A DNA stretch of 64,000 bases from SHZI01 sp963698405 (GTDB lineage: Bacteria; Pseudomonadota; Gammaproteobacteria; Steroidobacterales; GCA-2729495). The notes below the pieces were generated by a model. The model saw only the letters and a list, made by a program, of their open reading frames with translations, was not told where the DNA came from and did not search any database. Shown here in pieces: positions 16,921-25,675 of the stretch. A program made the translations under genes and the position numbers. The number at the start of each line of letters is the position of its first letter. Positions within the stretch are counted from its first letter, which is position 1. Location of the stretch: the NCBI GenBank assembly GCA_963698405.1, contig CAVOQT010000005.1, positions 1 through 64,000 of the forward strand, given 5' to 3'.

Positions 16921-18720
16921 ATGGCTGAATTCGAACAAGATCCCAAGAATCGCCCGAAAGGCAAAACGCCGCGTTCCCTCGCAGCGCTGCTGCCGTTCCT
17001 GAAACCCTACAAGCGCATGCTGGCGCTGTCGGTGGTGGTGCTGTTTGCCGCATCCGGACTGATGCTGTCGCTGCCGGTGGCCGCACGCTATGTCATCGAC
17101 CACGGCCTCGCGTCGAAGCAGGGCGGGACGGTAAACCTGTATTTCACAGCCTTCGCGGCGCTTATCGTGCTGTTCTGCGCCATGGCTGCGTTGCGTCTGT
17201 ACCTCGTGAGCTGGGTGGGCGAGCGCGTGGTCGCCGACGTGCGTGATGCGGTGTACCGGCACGTGATCCGCATGGACGCGATTTTCTTCGAGGAGACGCG
17301 TACCGGCGAAGTGCTGTCGCGGCTGACGGCCGACACGACGCTGGTGCAGTCGATTACCGGCACCAGCCTGTCGATGGTGCTGCGTTCGGCGATCCAGCTG
17401 CCAGGTGCGCTGGTGATGCTCGCCATCACCAACCTCAAGTTGATGGGCTTGATCGTCATCCTGATTCCGGCCGTGCTGCTGCCGGTGATAACGATCGGAC
17501 GCAAGGTGCGTCGGCTCTCGCGCGCTTCCCAGGATCGCATTGCCGACACCAGTGCGATGGCCAGTGAATCGCTGGATGCGGTGCAGATCGTGCAGGCCTT
17601 CACGGCCGAAACCGCAGTTGCTGATCGCTTTCGCGATATCGTCGAGCAGAGCTACGACGTGGCGATCGAACGCACGCGGGTGCGCTCAATCATGAGCTTC
17701 ATCACCTTCTGCTGTGTGTTCGGTGGCATCACCTTTGTGGTCTGGATGGGTGCGCGCAGCGTGCTGGCCGGCGAGATCACTTACGGCGAGCTGGGCCAGT
17801 TTGTGCTGTATGCGCTGTTTGCCGCGACTTCCGCCGGCACGCTGACGGAAATGTGGGGCGAGATCCAGCGTGCCTCCGGCGCTACCGAGCGTCTTATCGA
17901 GCTGCTCAACGCAAAACCTCATGTCAGAACGCCGACAAACCCGCAGGTTCTGCCGCACCCCGGTCGGGGTGCGATCCGCTTCGAGGATGTCGGCTTCAGT
18001 TATCCGTCGCGGCCGGAGCGGCCTGCGCTGTCGGGTATCGATCTCGACATCCGGCCGGGCGAACGCATCGCCTTCGTCGGGCCATCCGGCGCGGGTAAGA
18101 GCACCACCTTCCAGTTGTTGCTGCGTTTCTACGATCCGCAGCAGGGCCGGATCCTGATCGATGGCGTGGATATCGCACAGGCCGATCCGCGCGACGTGCG
18201 TGCACGCATCGCGGTTGTGCCGCAGGAGACGGTGATCTTCGGTGACTCCGCGCTTGGCAATATCCGCTTCGGCCGGCCCGGTGCGACGGATGAAGAGGTT
18301 CACGAGGCCGCGCGCCTTGCAGTGGCCGACGAGTTCATCCGCGAGTTGCCGCAGGGCTACGACACCTATGTCGGCGAGCGTGGCACCCGCCTGTCCGGCG
18401 GTCAGCGGCAACGCATGGCGATTGCGCGGGCGATCCTCAAGAACCCGTCGATCCTGTTGCTCGACGAGGCTACCAGCTCACTCGACGCCGAGAACGAGCG
18501 GCTGCTGCAGAAGGCGCTCGACCGTCTCATGCAGGATCGCACCACCATCATCATCGCGCACCGGCTCGCCACCGTGCTGAAGGCCGATCGCATCGTCGTC
18601 ATCAATCAGGGCCGCATCGCCGATGTAGGTACGCATGACGAACTGGTGCAGCGCGATCCGCTGTATGCGCGACTCGCGGAACTGCAGTTTGTGGAGACGC
18701 CGGCGGAAGTGGCGGTTTAG
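16921..18720 (+). CDS. ABC transporter, fused permease and ATPase (MsbA/lipid exporter-like)
   Basis: A 599-residue half-transporter. Six membrane segments lie in residues 30-320 (MLALSVVVLFAASGLMLSLP and others), followed by the nucleotide-binding domain: Walker A GPSGAGKST (about 387), signature LSGGQRQR (about 491), Walker B ILLLDEATSSLD (about 511) and the IAHRLATV switch. Type I exporters of this layout form homodimers that move lipids or drugs out of the inner leaflet. The substrate cannot be told from sequence; a true MsbA usually lies next to lpxK, which is absent. Confidence 0.88.
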   Translation: MAEFEQDPKNRPKGKTPRSLAALLPFLKPYKRMLALSVVVLFAASGLMLSLPVAARYVIDHGLASKQGGTVNLYFTAFAALIVLFCAMAALRLYLVSWVGERVVADVRDAVYRHVIRMDAIFFEETRTGEVLSRLTADTTLVQSITGTSLSMVLRSAIQLPGALVMLAITNLKLMGLIVILIPAVLLPVITIGRKVRRLSRASQDRIADTSAMASESLDAVQIVQAFTAETAVADRFRDIVEQSYDVAIERTRVRSIMSFITFCCVFGGITFVVWMGARSVLAGEITYGELGQFVLYALFAATSAGTLTEMWGEIQRASGATERLIELLNAKPHVRTPTNPQVLPHPGRGAIRFEDVGFSYPSRPERPALSGIDLDIRPGERIAFVGPSGAGKSTTFQLLLRFYDPQQGRILIDGVDIAQADPRDVRARIAVVPQETVIFGDSALGNIRFGRPGATDEEVHEAARLAVADEFIRELPQGYDTYVGERGTRLSGGQRQRMAIARAILKNPSILLLDEATSSLDAENERLLQKALDRLMQDRTTIIIAHRLATVLKADRIVVINQGRIADVGTHDELVQRDPLYARLAELQFVETPAEVAV

Positions 18721-18796
18721 GGTTCACGCAAGGCTGGCAACACGCGTGCCGGCTTGGTCTTCATCGTCTGCAGCGGCTCATGGTTTGCTGTGTACT

Positions 18797-19081
18797 CTAG
18801 ACGCGATCGCGCCAGTATCCTGGCCGCCGCCGTTGATGGGCAACTGCAATGATGAGGGTATCTGGGTCGTCCAGAACTGCGTAAGGGAAACGCCGCAGCA
18901 AGCGGCGTCTGATCCCGGGTCGTACTTCTATTCCGGTCAAGGGAGATGTGGCGATCAAGGAGCACAAGCGTTGCGTCTCACGCGCGAGGTCCTGACCGAG
19001 CCCGGGAAGTTCCTGATCGTACCAGGCGACAGCTCTGCTGAGATCGTCTCGTGCTTCCGGGAGGAAGCGATAAGCCGTCAT
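18797..19081 (-). CDS. RelE/ParE-family toxin
   Basis: A 94-residue protein typical of ParE/RelE toxins: YRFLPEARDDLSRAVAWYDQ at the N-terminus and GIRRRLLRRFPYAVLDD with IIAVAHQRRRPGYWRDR at the C-terminus. ParE poisons gyrase, RelE cuts mRNA at the ribosome; sequence alone does not decide. Its ATG shares one base with the antitoxin stop (TGATG). Confidence 0.88.
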   Translation of the reverse strand: MTAYRFLPEARDDLSRAVAWYDQELPGLGQDLARETQRLCSLIATSPLTGIEVRPGIRRRLLRRFPYAVLDDPDTLIIAVAHQRRRPGYWRDRV

Positions 19082-19308
19082 CAGGTGTGCTTCAGCAAGT
19101 TGCTGAACACCTCACTTCCAGAAACCGGTGTGGACTCGCCGCGGCGATAGGCTGCCAGACGTCGCTCGGCCTCATCCAGCCAGAGCTGTTCGGCATCGTG
19201 GTCGTCACCGGCATCGAGCGTGGCGATCAGCCGTCTGACCAGTCGTGCGCGGTCTTCCGGCGGTAACTTTCGTGCCTCTGCTTCGAGCTGGAAAATATCC
19301 CTGTCCAT
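19081..19308 (-). CDS. Antitoxin of the ParE/RelE-type module (unstable antitoxin family)
   Basis: A 75-residue protein of the addiction-module antitoxin type (EAEARKLPPEDRARLVRRLI and WLDEAERRLAAYRRGE). It lies first in the operon, and its stop overlaps the toxin start, as usual for coupled translation. This family binds the toxin directly and often lacks a strong DNA-binding domain. Confidence 0.85.
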   Translation of the reverse strand: MDRDIFQLEAEARKLPPEDRARLVRRLIATLDAGDDHDAEQLWLDEAERRLAAYRRGESTPVSGSEVFSNLLKHT

Positions 19309-19362
19309 GCCTCTGGACTCTACGCTGCTGGTGAAACGGTGGTCAACACGCCATTCCGGGCC

Positions 19363-20016
19363 TTATGTCGGGAATCTGCGCCGTAGCTCTTCCACCGCCT
19401 GTTGCAGGCTCTCCACCTGCGCCTCCAGTTGTTGCACCCGTTCGGTGAGTCCGCTGCGTGGTGTGGCGCTGGCTGTTGCGTCATCTGCAACCGGCGTGAT
19501 GACGACCTCGCCACTCAACAGATGGGCCCAACGCGCATCACGCGCGCCGGGCAGGCGCGGCAGCTTCACGACGAACGGGCCACTGAGGTTTTCGCCGAGG
19601 CTGTGCAGCGCGGTCTCGATTTCGCCAACGTCGGCGATGGGAGCCATGCGGTTGCAACGGGTGCGCAACTCGCCGGGTGTCTGCGGTCCACGCACCAGCA
19701 GCTCGCAGATGATTGCGTGTTCGATGGCTGTGAACTGCAATGGCCCGAATTCCATATTGCAGAACACCTGTTTGTACTTTGTCACCCGTCCGCCGTAGCC
19801 GGAGCGATCACTCACCAGATGCCTCTTCAGCAGTCCATCCAGCAGCTGCTGTACCGCGGTCTCGTCGAGGTTGAGTACCGGGTCGCGGTTGCTCTTCTGG
19901 TTGCAGGCGTTGGTGAGTGCATTGACCGATAGCGGGTATTGCTCGGGGGTGGTGACTTCCTTTTCCATCAGGCAGCCGATGATGCGTGCCTCGTGGGCCG
20001 TGAGTTCGATGTTCAT
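19363..20016 (-). CDS. yceH: YceH/DUF480 family winged-helix protein
   Basis: 217 residues with the family hallmarks: LTAHEARIIGCLMEKEVTTP, YPLSVNALTNACNQKSNRDP and LLVRGPQTPGELRTRCNRM, then a C-terminal coiled segment (RVQQLEAQVESLQQAVEELR). Two winged-helix domains are known for the family; function is unknown. Its ATG overlaps the stop of the kinase gene (ATGA), so the two are co-translated. Confidence 0.92.
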   Translation of the reverse strand: MNIELTAHEARIIGCLMEKEVTTPEQYPLSVNALTNACNQKSNRDPVLNLDETAVQQLLDGLLKRHLVSDRSGYGGRVTKYKQVFCNMEFGPLQFTAIEHAIICELLVRGPQTPGELRTRCNRMAPIADVGEIETALHSLGENLSGPFVVKLPRLPGARDARWAHLLSGEVVITPVADDATASATPRSGLTERVQQLEAQVESLQQAVEELRRRFPT

Positions 20017-20867
20017 GCCTGCTCCGCTGCTTCACGGCCCTGCTGGCGCCGCAGTGCTTCATCGCGTGCGTCTTCGATAGCGAGCATGGTGCCGGCCACG
20101 TCTGCCTCGACCTCGTCGCGGATGAACTCGCCGCTGAGCACGCTGCCCGGCCGCAACAGGCCCTGCTCGTAGAGTGACCACATTTCTTCGGCGAAACGCG
20201 TAGTCAGCAACTCTGGTGCAAAGCGGCCGAGTGTGGCGGTAACGTTGTTGACGTCGCGTGCCAGCATGGCCTGTGCGTTGTTGTTGCCCGACGCGCTCAC
20301 CACCTGTGGCAGATCGATGATCACCGGTCCGTCAGCTGCGACCAGTATGTTGTATTCGGAAAGATCGCCGTGGATCAGGCCGGCACACAACATGCGCACG
20401 ATCTGGCTGATCAGAAAGCGGTGATAGTCGCGTGCCTGTTCGGCGGAAAGCTCGACCTCACCCAGGTTTGGTGCGGCGTCGCCGCCGGCACCGGTTACCA
20501 GTTCCATCACCAGCACGCCGTTGAAGAAGCCATACGGGGCGGGTACCCGCACGCCCACGCCGGCCAACTGGTAAAGCGCGTCCACCTCGGTGTTTTTCCA
20601 GGCAGCTTCCTGTTCCTTGCGACCGTAGTTTGTACTGCGGCGCATGGCACGAGCTTGTCGGCTGCCGCGTACCTTGCGGCCTTCCTGGTATTGGGCACGC
20701 GCCTGGAAGCTGCGCTGGCCCATGTCCTTGTAGACCTTGGCGCAGCGCAGATCCGGCCCACAGCGCACCAGGTAAACCGAGGCTTCCTTGCCGCTTTTCA
20801 GGGAACGGATCACTTCGCTGATCACGCCGTCTTCAATCAGTGGCTCGAGGCCTTTGGGGGTTTTCAT
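20013..20867 (-). CDS. RIO1-like serine protein kinase (PA4780 type)
   Basis: 284 residues. Kinase parts seen: nucleotide loop SGKEASVYLVR, catalytic loop LIHGDLSEYNILV (HGD...N) and metal-binding loop VIIDLPQVV, where IDLPQ replaces the more common IDFPQ. Bacterial RIO-like kinases resemble archaeal RIO1; targets are unknown. I start at the ATG giving MKTPKGLEPLIEDGVISEVI because the family begins there; the frame is open further upstream but does not look coding. Confidence 0.88.
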   Translation of the reverse strand: MKTPKGLEPLIEDGVISEVIRSLKSGKEASVYLVRCGPDLRCAKVYKDMGQRSFQARAQYQEGRKVRGSRQARAMRRSTNYGRKEQEAAWKNTEVDALYQLAGVGVRVPAPYGFFNGVLVMELVTGAGGDAAPNLGEVELSAEQARDYHRFLISQIVRMLCAGLIHGDLSEYNILVAADGPVIIDLPQVVSASGNNNAQAMLARDVNNVTATLGRFAPELLTTRFAEEMWSLYEQGLLRPGSVLSGEFIRDEVEADVAGTMLAIEDARDEALRRQQGREAAEQA

Positions 20868-21020
20868 GCAGTGCAAGGCTACAGCAGTCGGCGGGGCTTC
20901 GGACACACCCGGTCGCCAACTGCAGAAGGGCCTCGTCCAGCCAGCATCGCGAATCATTGTCGCTTTGCTGTAGCGAACTGGCCACACTGTGCGGCTGTAA
21001 CGAGGTGTCCTTTCAGCCGC

Positions 21021-21046
21021 CGCTGGTATGGCCTCAGCCTGAAGTA
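21021..21046. repeat. 26-bp dispersed repeat, copy 1
   Basis: CGCTGGTATGGCCTCAGCCTG plus five more bases, identical to 24398-24423. It lies between the divergent RIO-like kinase and DUF3015 genes. GGTA at the left and a near-complementary TA(C/T) at the right give it a weak palindromic frame. Confidence 0.75.
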
Positions 21047-21155
21047 TTCGTTCTGGCAGTTGCTCTGATTCGTGTGCATGGTGCAATTGCAACAAATGCT
21101 GCTAGTATCAAAACTCTTTTGCAATCCAGTATCCAATTCCTGATGGAGGAATACC

Positions 21156-21629
21156 GTGAAGAAACTGATATTCGCAGTTGTTCTTAGTGTTAGCTCATCG
21201 GCCGCCATGGCAAGTTCGGCGAGCAGTTGCGGTTGGGGGTCCCTGATGTTCGAAGGGCAGAGTGGCAAGCCCTCAAATGTTCTTGCGATGACTACCAATG
21301 GCTCTACCGGCAACAACACCTTTGGCGTGACGTCTGGCACCAATGGGTGCGATTCCGGAACCATCCAGTATGGCGGCAAGGAGATGGTCAAAGTCGGCGC
21401 CGTCATGGATGAATTCATTGAAGACGTTGCCCGCGGCGAAGGCGAAGTGTTGACGGCCGTTGCGGTGACGCTCGGTGTCAGCGTTGACGATCGCAGCTAT
21501 TTCAAGCAGACGATGCAGAGCAACTTCGCGACCATCTTCCCGGGTGAAAATGTTACCCAGGAGCAGGTGTTGGCCAACATGTGGCAGGTTCTCGGGCAGG
21601 ACGAGAGACTCTCGCAGTATATTTCCTGA
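21156..21629 (+). CDS. DUF3015 family exported protein
   Basis: 157 residues starting with a signal peptide (MKKLIFAVVLSVSSSAAMAS) and continuing CGWGSLMFEGQSGKPSNVLA, NGCDSGTIQYGGKEMV, then a helical C-terminus. This is the DUF3015 family of small periplasmic proteins of unknown function, with conserved W-G and G-C-D positions. GTG start with GGAGGA six bases upstream. A strong terminator follows. Confidence 0.85.
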   Translation: MKKLIFAVVLSVSSSAAMASSASSCGWGSLMFEGQSGKPSNVLAMTTNGSTGNNTFGVTSGTNGCDSGTIQYGGKEMVKVGAVMDEFIEDVARGEGEVLTAVAVTLGVSVDDRSYFKQTMQSNFATIFPGENVTQEQVLANMWQVLGQDERLSQYIS

Positions 21630-21640
21630 GTATTGATGAT

Positions 21641-21674
21641 GCCGGCAACCCCGGTCCGGGGTTGCCGGCTTTTT
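21641..21674 (+). terminator. Rho-independent terminator after DUF3015 gene
   Basis: Perfect 13-bp stem GCCGGCAACCCCG (21641-21653) / CGGGGTTGCCGGC (21657-21669) with a 3-nt loop and TTTTT. It lies before the TTG start I assign to the next gene, showing that the frame open from 21633 is not the true N-terminus. Confidence 0.92.
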
Positions 21675-21686
21675 ACTGTCCCTGAC

Positions 21687-23555
21687 TTGCGTTCGCAAAG
21701 TCTGATTTTATTGTTGACGGTGTTCGGCTGCGCGATGGCAGCAGCAGCGCCTGTGGACGACACTGTCGCCGGCCTGTGGCAGCAGGCGTCTGCGCGCCGG
21801 CTTGGTGATCAGCCGGCATGGCTGGCATTGCTTCACCAGCGCAAGACCAGTGGTGATGCGGGCAGTTACGTTGATGATCCGCGTTTCTTTCTTGCACCTG
21901 ATGGTGCTGATGACCCCGAAGCCGAGTTGCGCGCAACCCTGCACGCAATGGTGAATGAACCTGCGACGCGCTGCCGCTTTCCGGCTCGATATAACTGGTT
22001 GAACAGCCAGCTTGATTTCAGTGACCTGGCTGTTGCGACTGAAGCGTGTTCGCGCTACGACGAATGGCGTCGTGCCATCAACGCCAGCACGGTTGTGCTG
22101 GTACTGGCAGCGAGCTACGTCAACAGTCCGTCATCCATGTACGGACATACCTTTCTGCGCTTTGATCCTGACAACATGAGCAACGAATCACCGTTATTGT
22201 CTTATGCGCTGAACTTCGGCGCGACGGTAGGTGAGGATGATGCGGGGCTGCTTTATGCATGGCGTGGTGTGGTGGGTGGCTACCCCGGTCAGTTTGTCGG
22301 CAATGCGTACCTGGACAAGGTGAAAGAGTACGTTCGCCTCGAGAATCGTGATTTGTGGGAGTATCGGCTGGATTTCAGTCCGGCTGAGGTCGGGCAAATG
22401 CTGGCGCATGTGTGGGAACTGGATCAGGTTTCATTCGCCTATTTTTTCTTTGATGAAAATTGCTCATTCCGCCTGCTGGAATTGCTGGACGTTGCCAGGC
22501 CTGACCTGGACCTTACAGATCAATTCGGGCTCTACGCCATTCCGGTGGATACCGTCAAAGCAGTTCAGCAAGCTGGTCTGGTCGAAGACGTATATTTCCG
22601 GCCGTCAAACCAGGATGTGGTCACACTCAATCTTGAATTGCTGGATAAGCCACAGCGCAGACTGGCGCTGAACCTGTCGCGCGATACGACCGTTCTGCAG
22701 GACCCGGCGTTTCTGCAGTTGGGTCAGTCTGACCAGTTGCAGGTCGTTTATACGGCTTACAAATATCTGCGTTACAGCGTCAATAACGACAAGCGTGATC
22801 CAGATGTCGTAAACCGCAGTTATGTGTTGCTGCAGTTTCTGGCGGGCCGTGATTTCGGCAGACTTGAGCAACAGCAGCCGGAATCTGCGTTGCGGCCTGA
22901 CCAGGGGCATGAGACGGCGCTTGTCGCTGTCAGCGGCGGCGCGCAGGGTGGCAAATGGTTCTCGGATATTGAGACGCGGATTGCCTATCACGATCTGCTG
23001 GATGCTTCTCCGGGCTATCCGCCAGCCACATCGTTGAACATGGGGCGACTGGTGGTCCGATCACTGGAAAGCACGGGAGTGCAGTTGCAGACGCTTGATT
23101 TGCTCGAGATCACCTCCGTGCCTGTGCGCGATGAATTCTTTCAACCCATAGCCTGGCAGACACGCGTTGGCCTCGACCGGGAGTGGACCAATGGCGATGA
23201 AGAGCTGGCCTTTCAGGGCAGTGGCGGAGCAGGCGCAAGTTATCAGGGGGTTTTCGACGGTCAGCTGACGGGGATGATCGTCGCACAGGTGGAATACAAC
23301 CCGGGTTTCACCGACAGCAAGCTGGATGTGGGTGCCGGTATCAGCCTCGGATATCTGCGCCAGGCCACCCGTACAAGCATGCTTGTGCAGCTGCAGACAT
23401 TGAACTTTATCGGGGGGGCAGACCGTGTGCAGTTCGAGTGGCAGCAGAACTTCGTATTGACGACCAACAATGCGCTTCGCATCAGCTTCAAACACAGCGT
23501 CGATGATTCGGACGGCATCAATGAAGCCAGTGTGGGATACAGGTTTTACTTCTAG
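21687..23555 (+). CDS. DUF4105 (Lnb-type N-terminal periplasmic domain) protein
   Basis: About 622 residues. After a signal peptide (LILLLTVFGCAMAAAA) comes the conserved core YVNSPSSMYGHTFLRFDPD, ALNFGATVGED, GVVGGYPGQF and FFDENCSFRLLELL, where the His and Cys resemble a papain-like/Lnb protease-acyltransferase centre. The C-terminal 200 residues look like beta strands of an outer-membrane barrel ending in VGYRFYF. An upstream ATG at 21633 lies before a terminator hairpin, so I use TTG 21687. Function of the family is unknown; envelope location is inferred. Confidence 0.8.
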   Translation: MRSQSLILLLTVFGCAMAAAAPVDDTVAGLWQQASARRLGDQPAWLALLHQRKTSGDAGSYVDDPRFFLAPDGADDPEAELRATLHAMVNEPATRCRFPARYNWLNSQLDFSDLAVATEACSRYDEWRRAINASTVVLVLAASYVNSPSSMYGHTFLRFDPDNMSNESPLLSYALNFGATVGEDDAGLLYAWRGVVGGYPGQFVGNAYLDKVKEYVRLENRDLWEYRLDFSPAEVGQMLAHVWELDQVSFAYFFFDENCSFRLLELLDVARPDLDLTDQFGLYAIPVDTVKAVQQAGLVEDVYFRPSNQDVVTLNLELLDKPQRRLALNLSRDTTVLQDPAFLQLGQSDQLQVVYTAYKYLRYSVNNDKRDPDVVNRSYVLLQFLAGRDFGRLEQQQPESALRPDQGHETALVAVSGGAQGGKWFSDIETRIAYHDLLDASPGYPPATSLNMGRLVVRSLESTGVQLQTLDLLEITSVPVRDEFFQPIAWQTRVGLDREWTNGDEELAFQGSGGAGASYQGVFDGQLTGMIVAQVEYNPGFTDSKLDVGAGISLGYLRQATRTSMLVQLQTLNFIGGADRVQFEWQQNFVLTTNNALRISFKHSVDDSDGINEASVGYRFYF

Positions 23556-24537
23556 TCCCAGATTGCTGGTGCCACTGCTGGCACTTCTTCTGGGGCTGAA
23601 TCTCGCCGGGTGCAGCCGGATGCTTTTCTATCCCGCACCCCGGTGGGTTCAGACACCTGCCCGGCTCGGTATCGACTACGAGGAAGTGACAGTCAATTCG
23701 TCTGATGGAACGCGCCTCAGTGCCTGGTGGCTCAAGGCGAGAGGTGAACCGAAGGGCACGGTCGTGTTCTTCCACGGCAACGCGGAGAATATCAGCACCC
23801 ATATGGGCAGTGTGTACTGGCTGCCGGAGCAGGGCTACCAGGTGCTGATGACTGACTATCGCGGTTATGGCCATTCTGAAGGCACACCGTCGATCCCCGA
23901 AGTGTTCGACGACATTGCAGCGAGCCTGGAATGGGCGGTGAGCGATACCAGAACCCGGGGCTTGCCGGTTTTTCTGCTCGGGCAGAGCCTTGGTGCAACC
24001 ATGAGCGGATACGTGGTGGCCGTGAGGCCTGATCTGCGCGCCCGGCTGACCGGTATCGTGCTGGATGCATCGTTTGCCCGTTACAGCGAAACGGCACGTG
24101 AGATTGCTTCGCGCAGCTGGCTTACGTGGGCTTTGCAGTATCCCGTTGCCTGGTCGATGCCTGACGGTTACGACCTGATCGATCACATCGCAGCCGTGAG
24201 TCCACTGCCGCTGATGCTGATTCATGGAACCCGGGACGAAATCGTACCGTTTGAAAACAGCGAAGCACTATTCGCTGCGGCCCGTGAGCCCAAGAATTTT
24301 CTACGCTATGCAGGACCGCATATCGGCACATTTCGAGACCTTGAGCTGCGCCAGATATTGCTGGATTTCTTTGCGCAGTCGGCCGCATCACCCGCTGCGC
24401 TGGTATGGCCTCAGCCTGAAGTACCCGTTCCAGGCGACGCAGCTATCGTCATGATCTCATCGGCCAGCCGGTCGGCGATGCGATCCGGATTCAGGTCGCG
24501 ATATTTGTCTTGCAGGGCACGCGCGGCGTCCCGGTAG
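23521..24537 (+). CDS. Lipoprotein alpha/beta hydrolase with displaced C-terminus
   Basis: A serine hydrolase of the YfhR/BEM46-like type: lipobox LNLAGC at residues 26-31, oxyanion loop VVFFHGNAENIS, TDYRGYGHSEG, nucleophile elbow LLGQSLGATMSG, LIHGTRDEIVPF and a final GPHIGTF with the catalytic His. The gene starts inside the 3' end of the DUF4105 gene. After LLDFFAQSA, where such proteins end, the frame runs through a 26-bp repeat (24398-24423) and another 38 codons antisense to the glycosyltransferase gene. The original stop was probably lost when the repeat arrived. Confidence 0.8.
   Translation: MKPVWDTGFTSSPRLLVPLLALLLGLNLAGCSRMLFYPAPRWVQTPARLGIDYEEVTVNSSDGTRLSAWWLKARGEPKGTVVFFHGNAENISTHMGSVYWLPEQGYQVLMTDYRGYGHSEGTPSIPEVFDDIAASLEWAVSDTRTRGLPVFLLGQSLGATMSGYVVAVRPDLRARLTGIVLDASFARYSETAREIASRSWLTWALQYPVAWSMPDGYDLIDHIAAVSPLPLMLIHGTRDEIVPFENSEALFAAAREPKNFLRYAGPHIGTFRDLELRQILLDFFAQSAASPAALVWPQPEVPVPGDAAIVMISSASRSAMRSGFRSRYLSCRARAASR
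24398..24423. repeat. 26-bp dispersed repeat, copy 2
   Basis: Identical to 21021-21046 and followed by a similar GTTC/CAGGC stretch. It lies at the 3' ends of two convergent genes. Confidence 0.75.
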
Positions 24538-25640
24538 CGTGAGTCTGCCAGCATCCGCTTCACGGTCTGCAGTACATCAGCTGTAGCGAAACCGCCGGAC
24601 ATGCCAAGACCCATACCGTTGCGGGCTATCACGCGGGCTTGCATTAGTTGCTCGATATGACCGGGCAGCATCAGCACTGGTGCGCCCGCAAGCAGGGCCG
24701 CATTACACGTTCCACGTGTGGCGTGGTTGATGTAGAGGTCGCAGGATGGGAGGAGTCCGTCCAGTCGTACCGGGCCATCCACTACACGCAGGTTTGGTCG
24801 TTCCAGCTGGCGTCGGCTGGCGGCTGCCAGGCCAGGTGCGGAGACGATCACATCATGGTCTGGCGGCAGCAGGGCGAGTGCGGCCATGGTCGGGGCGAAG
24901 ACCGGTGCTTCAGGACGGATATAGGCGAGAACCCTGTGCGTTGCTCCTGCAGTCCAGCTCAGTGGTGTACCGCTGTCGGTCTTGCTCAGCGCGCCGTAAT
25001 AACTGGCCTCACCGCGGTCCGGGTAATGGTCCGTTTCCTTCAGCGAGCATAGAAAGTCTTTTTCTGTAACCAGAAAATCCCTGATTGCCATTAGCGGATC
25101 ACGGCCGTGCATATGCAGGGCTTTGTTGATCGTCGCCAGCATGCGGGTTTCCCGGGCTGCCATCTCCTGTGTGTGTCCGGTCTCCCAGTAACGCAGTGGC
25201 TGGAGCGGTGCGGTGGCCGGTGGCACATCGAAGCCGCCGCCCATGCTGAATCGCCGGATGGACATGCCATGTGATGCCAGCAAGGCAGTTGGCGCTGCCT
25301 GGGCGATCAGCACATCTGGCTGTACCCGGCGAAATACCTGCTGCCAGTTGCTCAATAGCGAGGCGAGTGTTTTCGCATGGTCGTAACCGCAGAGCTGCAG
25401 TTCATCGGCATAGATCAGCGAACGGATTTTCGGCGCACCAGGCTTGCGCTTTCCAGGCGAGCGAAACGGAGCCTGGAAGATCTGGAATCTGGTCGCACTG
25501 GTGAATGGTGTGATTGCGGCCGGGTTGCGCAAGGCCATGTGTATGCTCGCACCCCGCTGCAGCAGGGCTTCGGCAACTGGTGCAATCTGGGTCACATGGC
25601 CAAAGTTACGGCCCATTTCCCAAGCGAAAAGTACGCGCAT
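24411..25640 (-). CDS. Glycosyltransferase, UGT/MGT-like (GT1)
   Basis: 409 residues of the GT-B fold. The N-terminus MRVLFAWEMGRNFGHVTQIA is typical of the acceptor domain; GGGFDVPP and VLAYIRPEAP lie mid-protein; the C-terminal nucleotide-sugar region has DLYINHATRGTCNAALLAGA, VLMLPGHIEQLMQA and ARNGMGLGM. The HxxxGTxxAAL pattern agrees with the HGG-GT motif of macrolide and sterol glycosyltransferases. Substrate unknown. Its 3' end overlaps the extended hydrolase frame on the other strand. Confidence 0.8.
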   Translation of the reverse strand: MRVLFAWEMGRNFGHVTQIAPVAEALLQRGASIHMALRNPAAITPFTSATRFQIFQAPFRSPGKRKPGAPKIRSLIYADELQLCGYDHAKTLASLLSNWQQVFRRVQPDVLIAQAAPTALLASHGMSIRRFSMGGGFDVPPATAPLQPLRYWETGHTQEMAARETRMLATINKALHMHGRDPLMAIRDFLVTEKDFLCSLKETDHYPDRGEASYYGALSKTDSGTPLSWTAGATHRVLAYIRPEAPVFAPTMAALALLPPDHDVIVSAPGLAAASRRQLERPNLRVVDGPVRLDGLLPSCDLYINHATRGTCNAALLAGAPVLMLPGHIEQLMQARVIARNGMGLGMSGGFATADVLQTVKRMLADSRYRDAARALQDKYRDLNPDRIADRLADEIMTIAASPGTGTSG

Positions 25641-25675
25641 CGATCACTGCTCCCTGTCGGTACCGCGGCCCTGGT

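Noticed and set aside
21633..21686. ATG 21633 as start of the DUF4105 gene
   Set aside because: The interval is an intrinsic terminator of the preceding gene; the signal peptide begins at TTG 21687.
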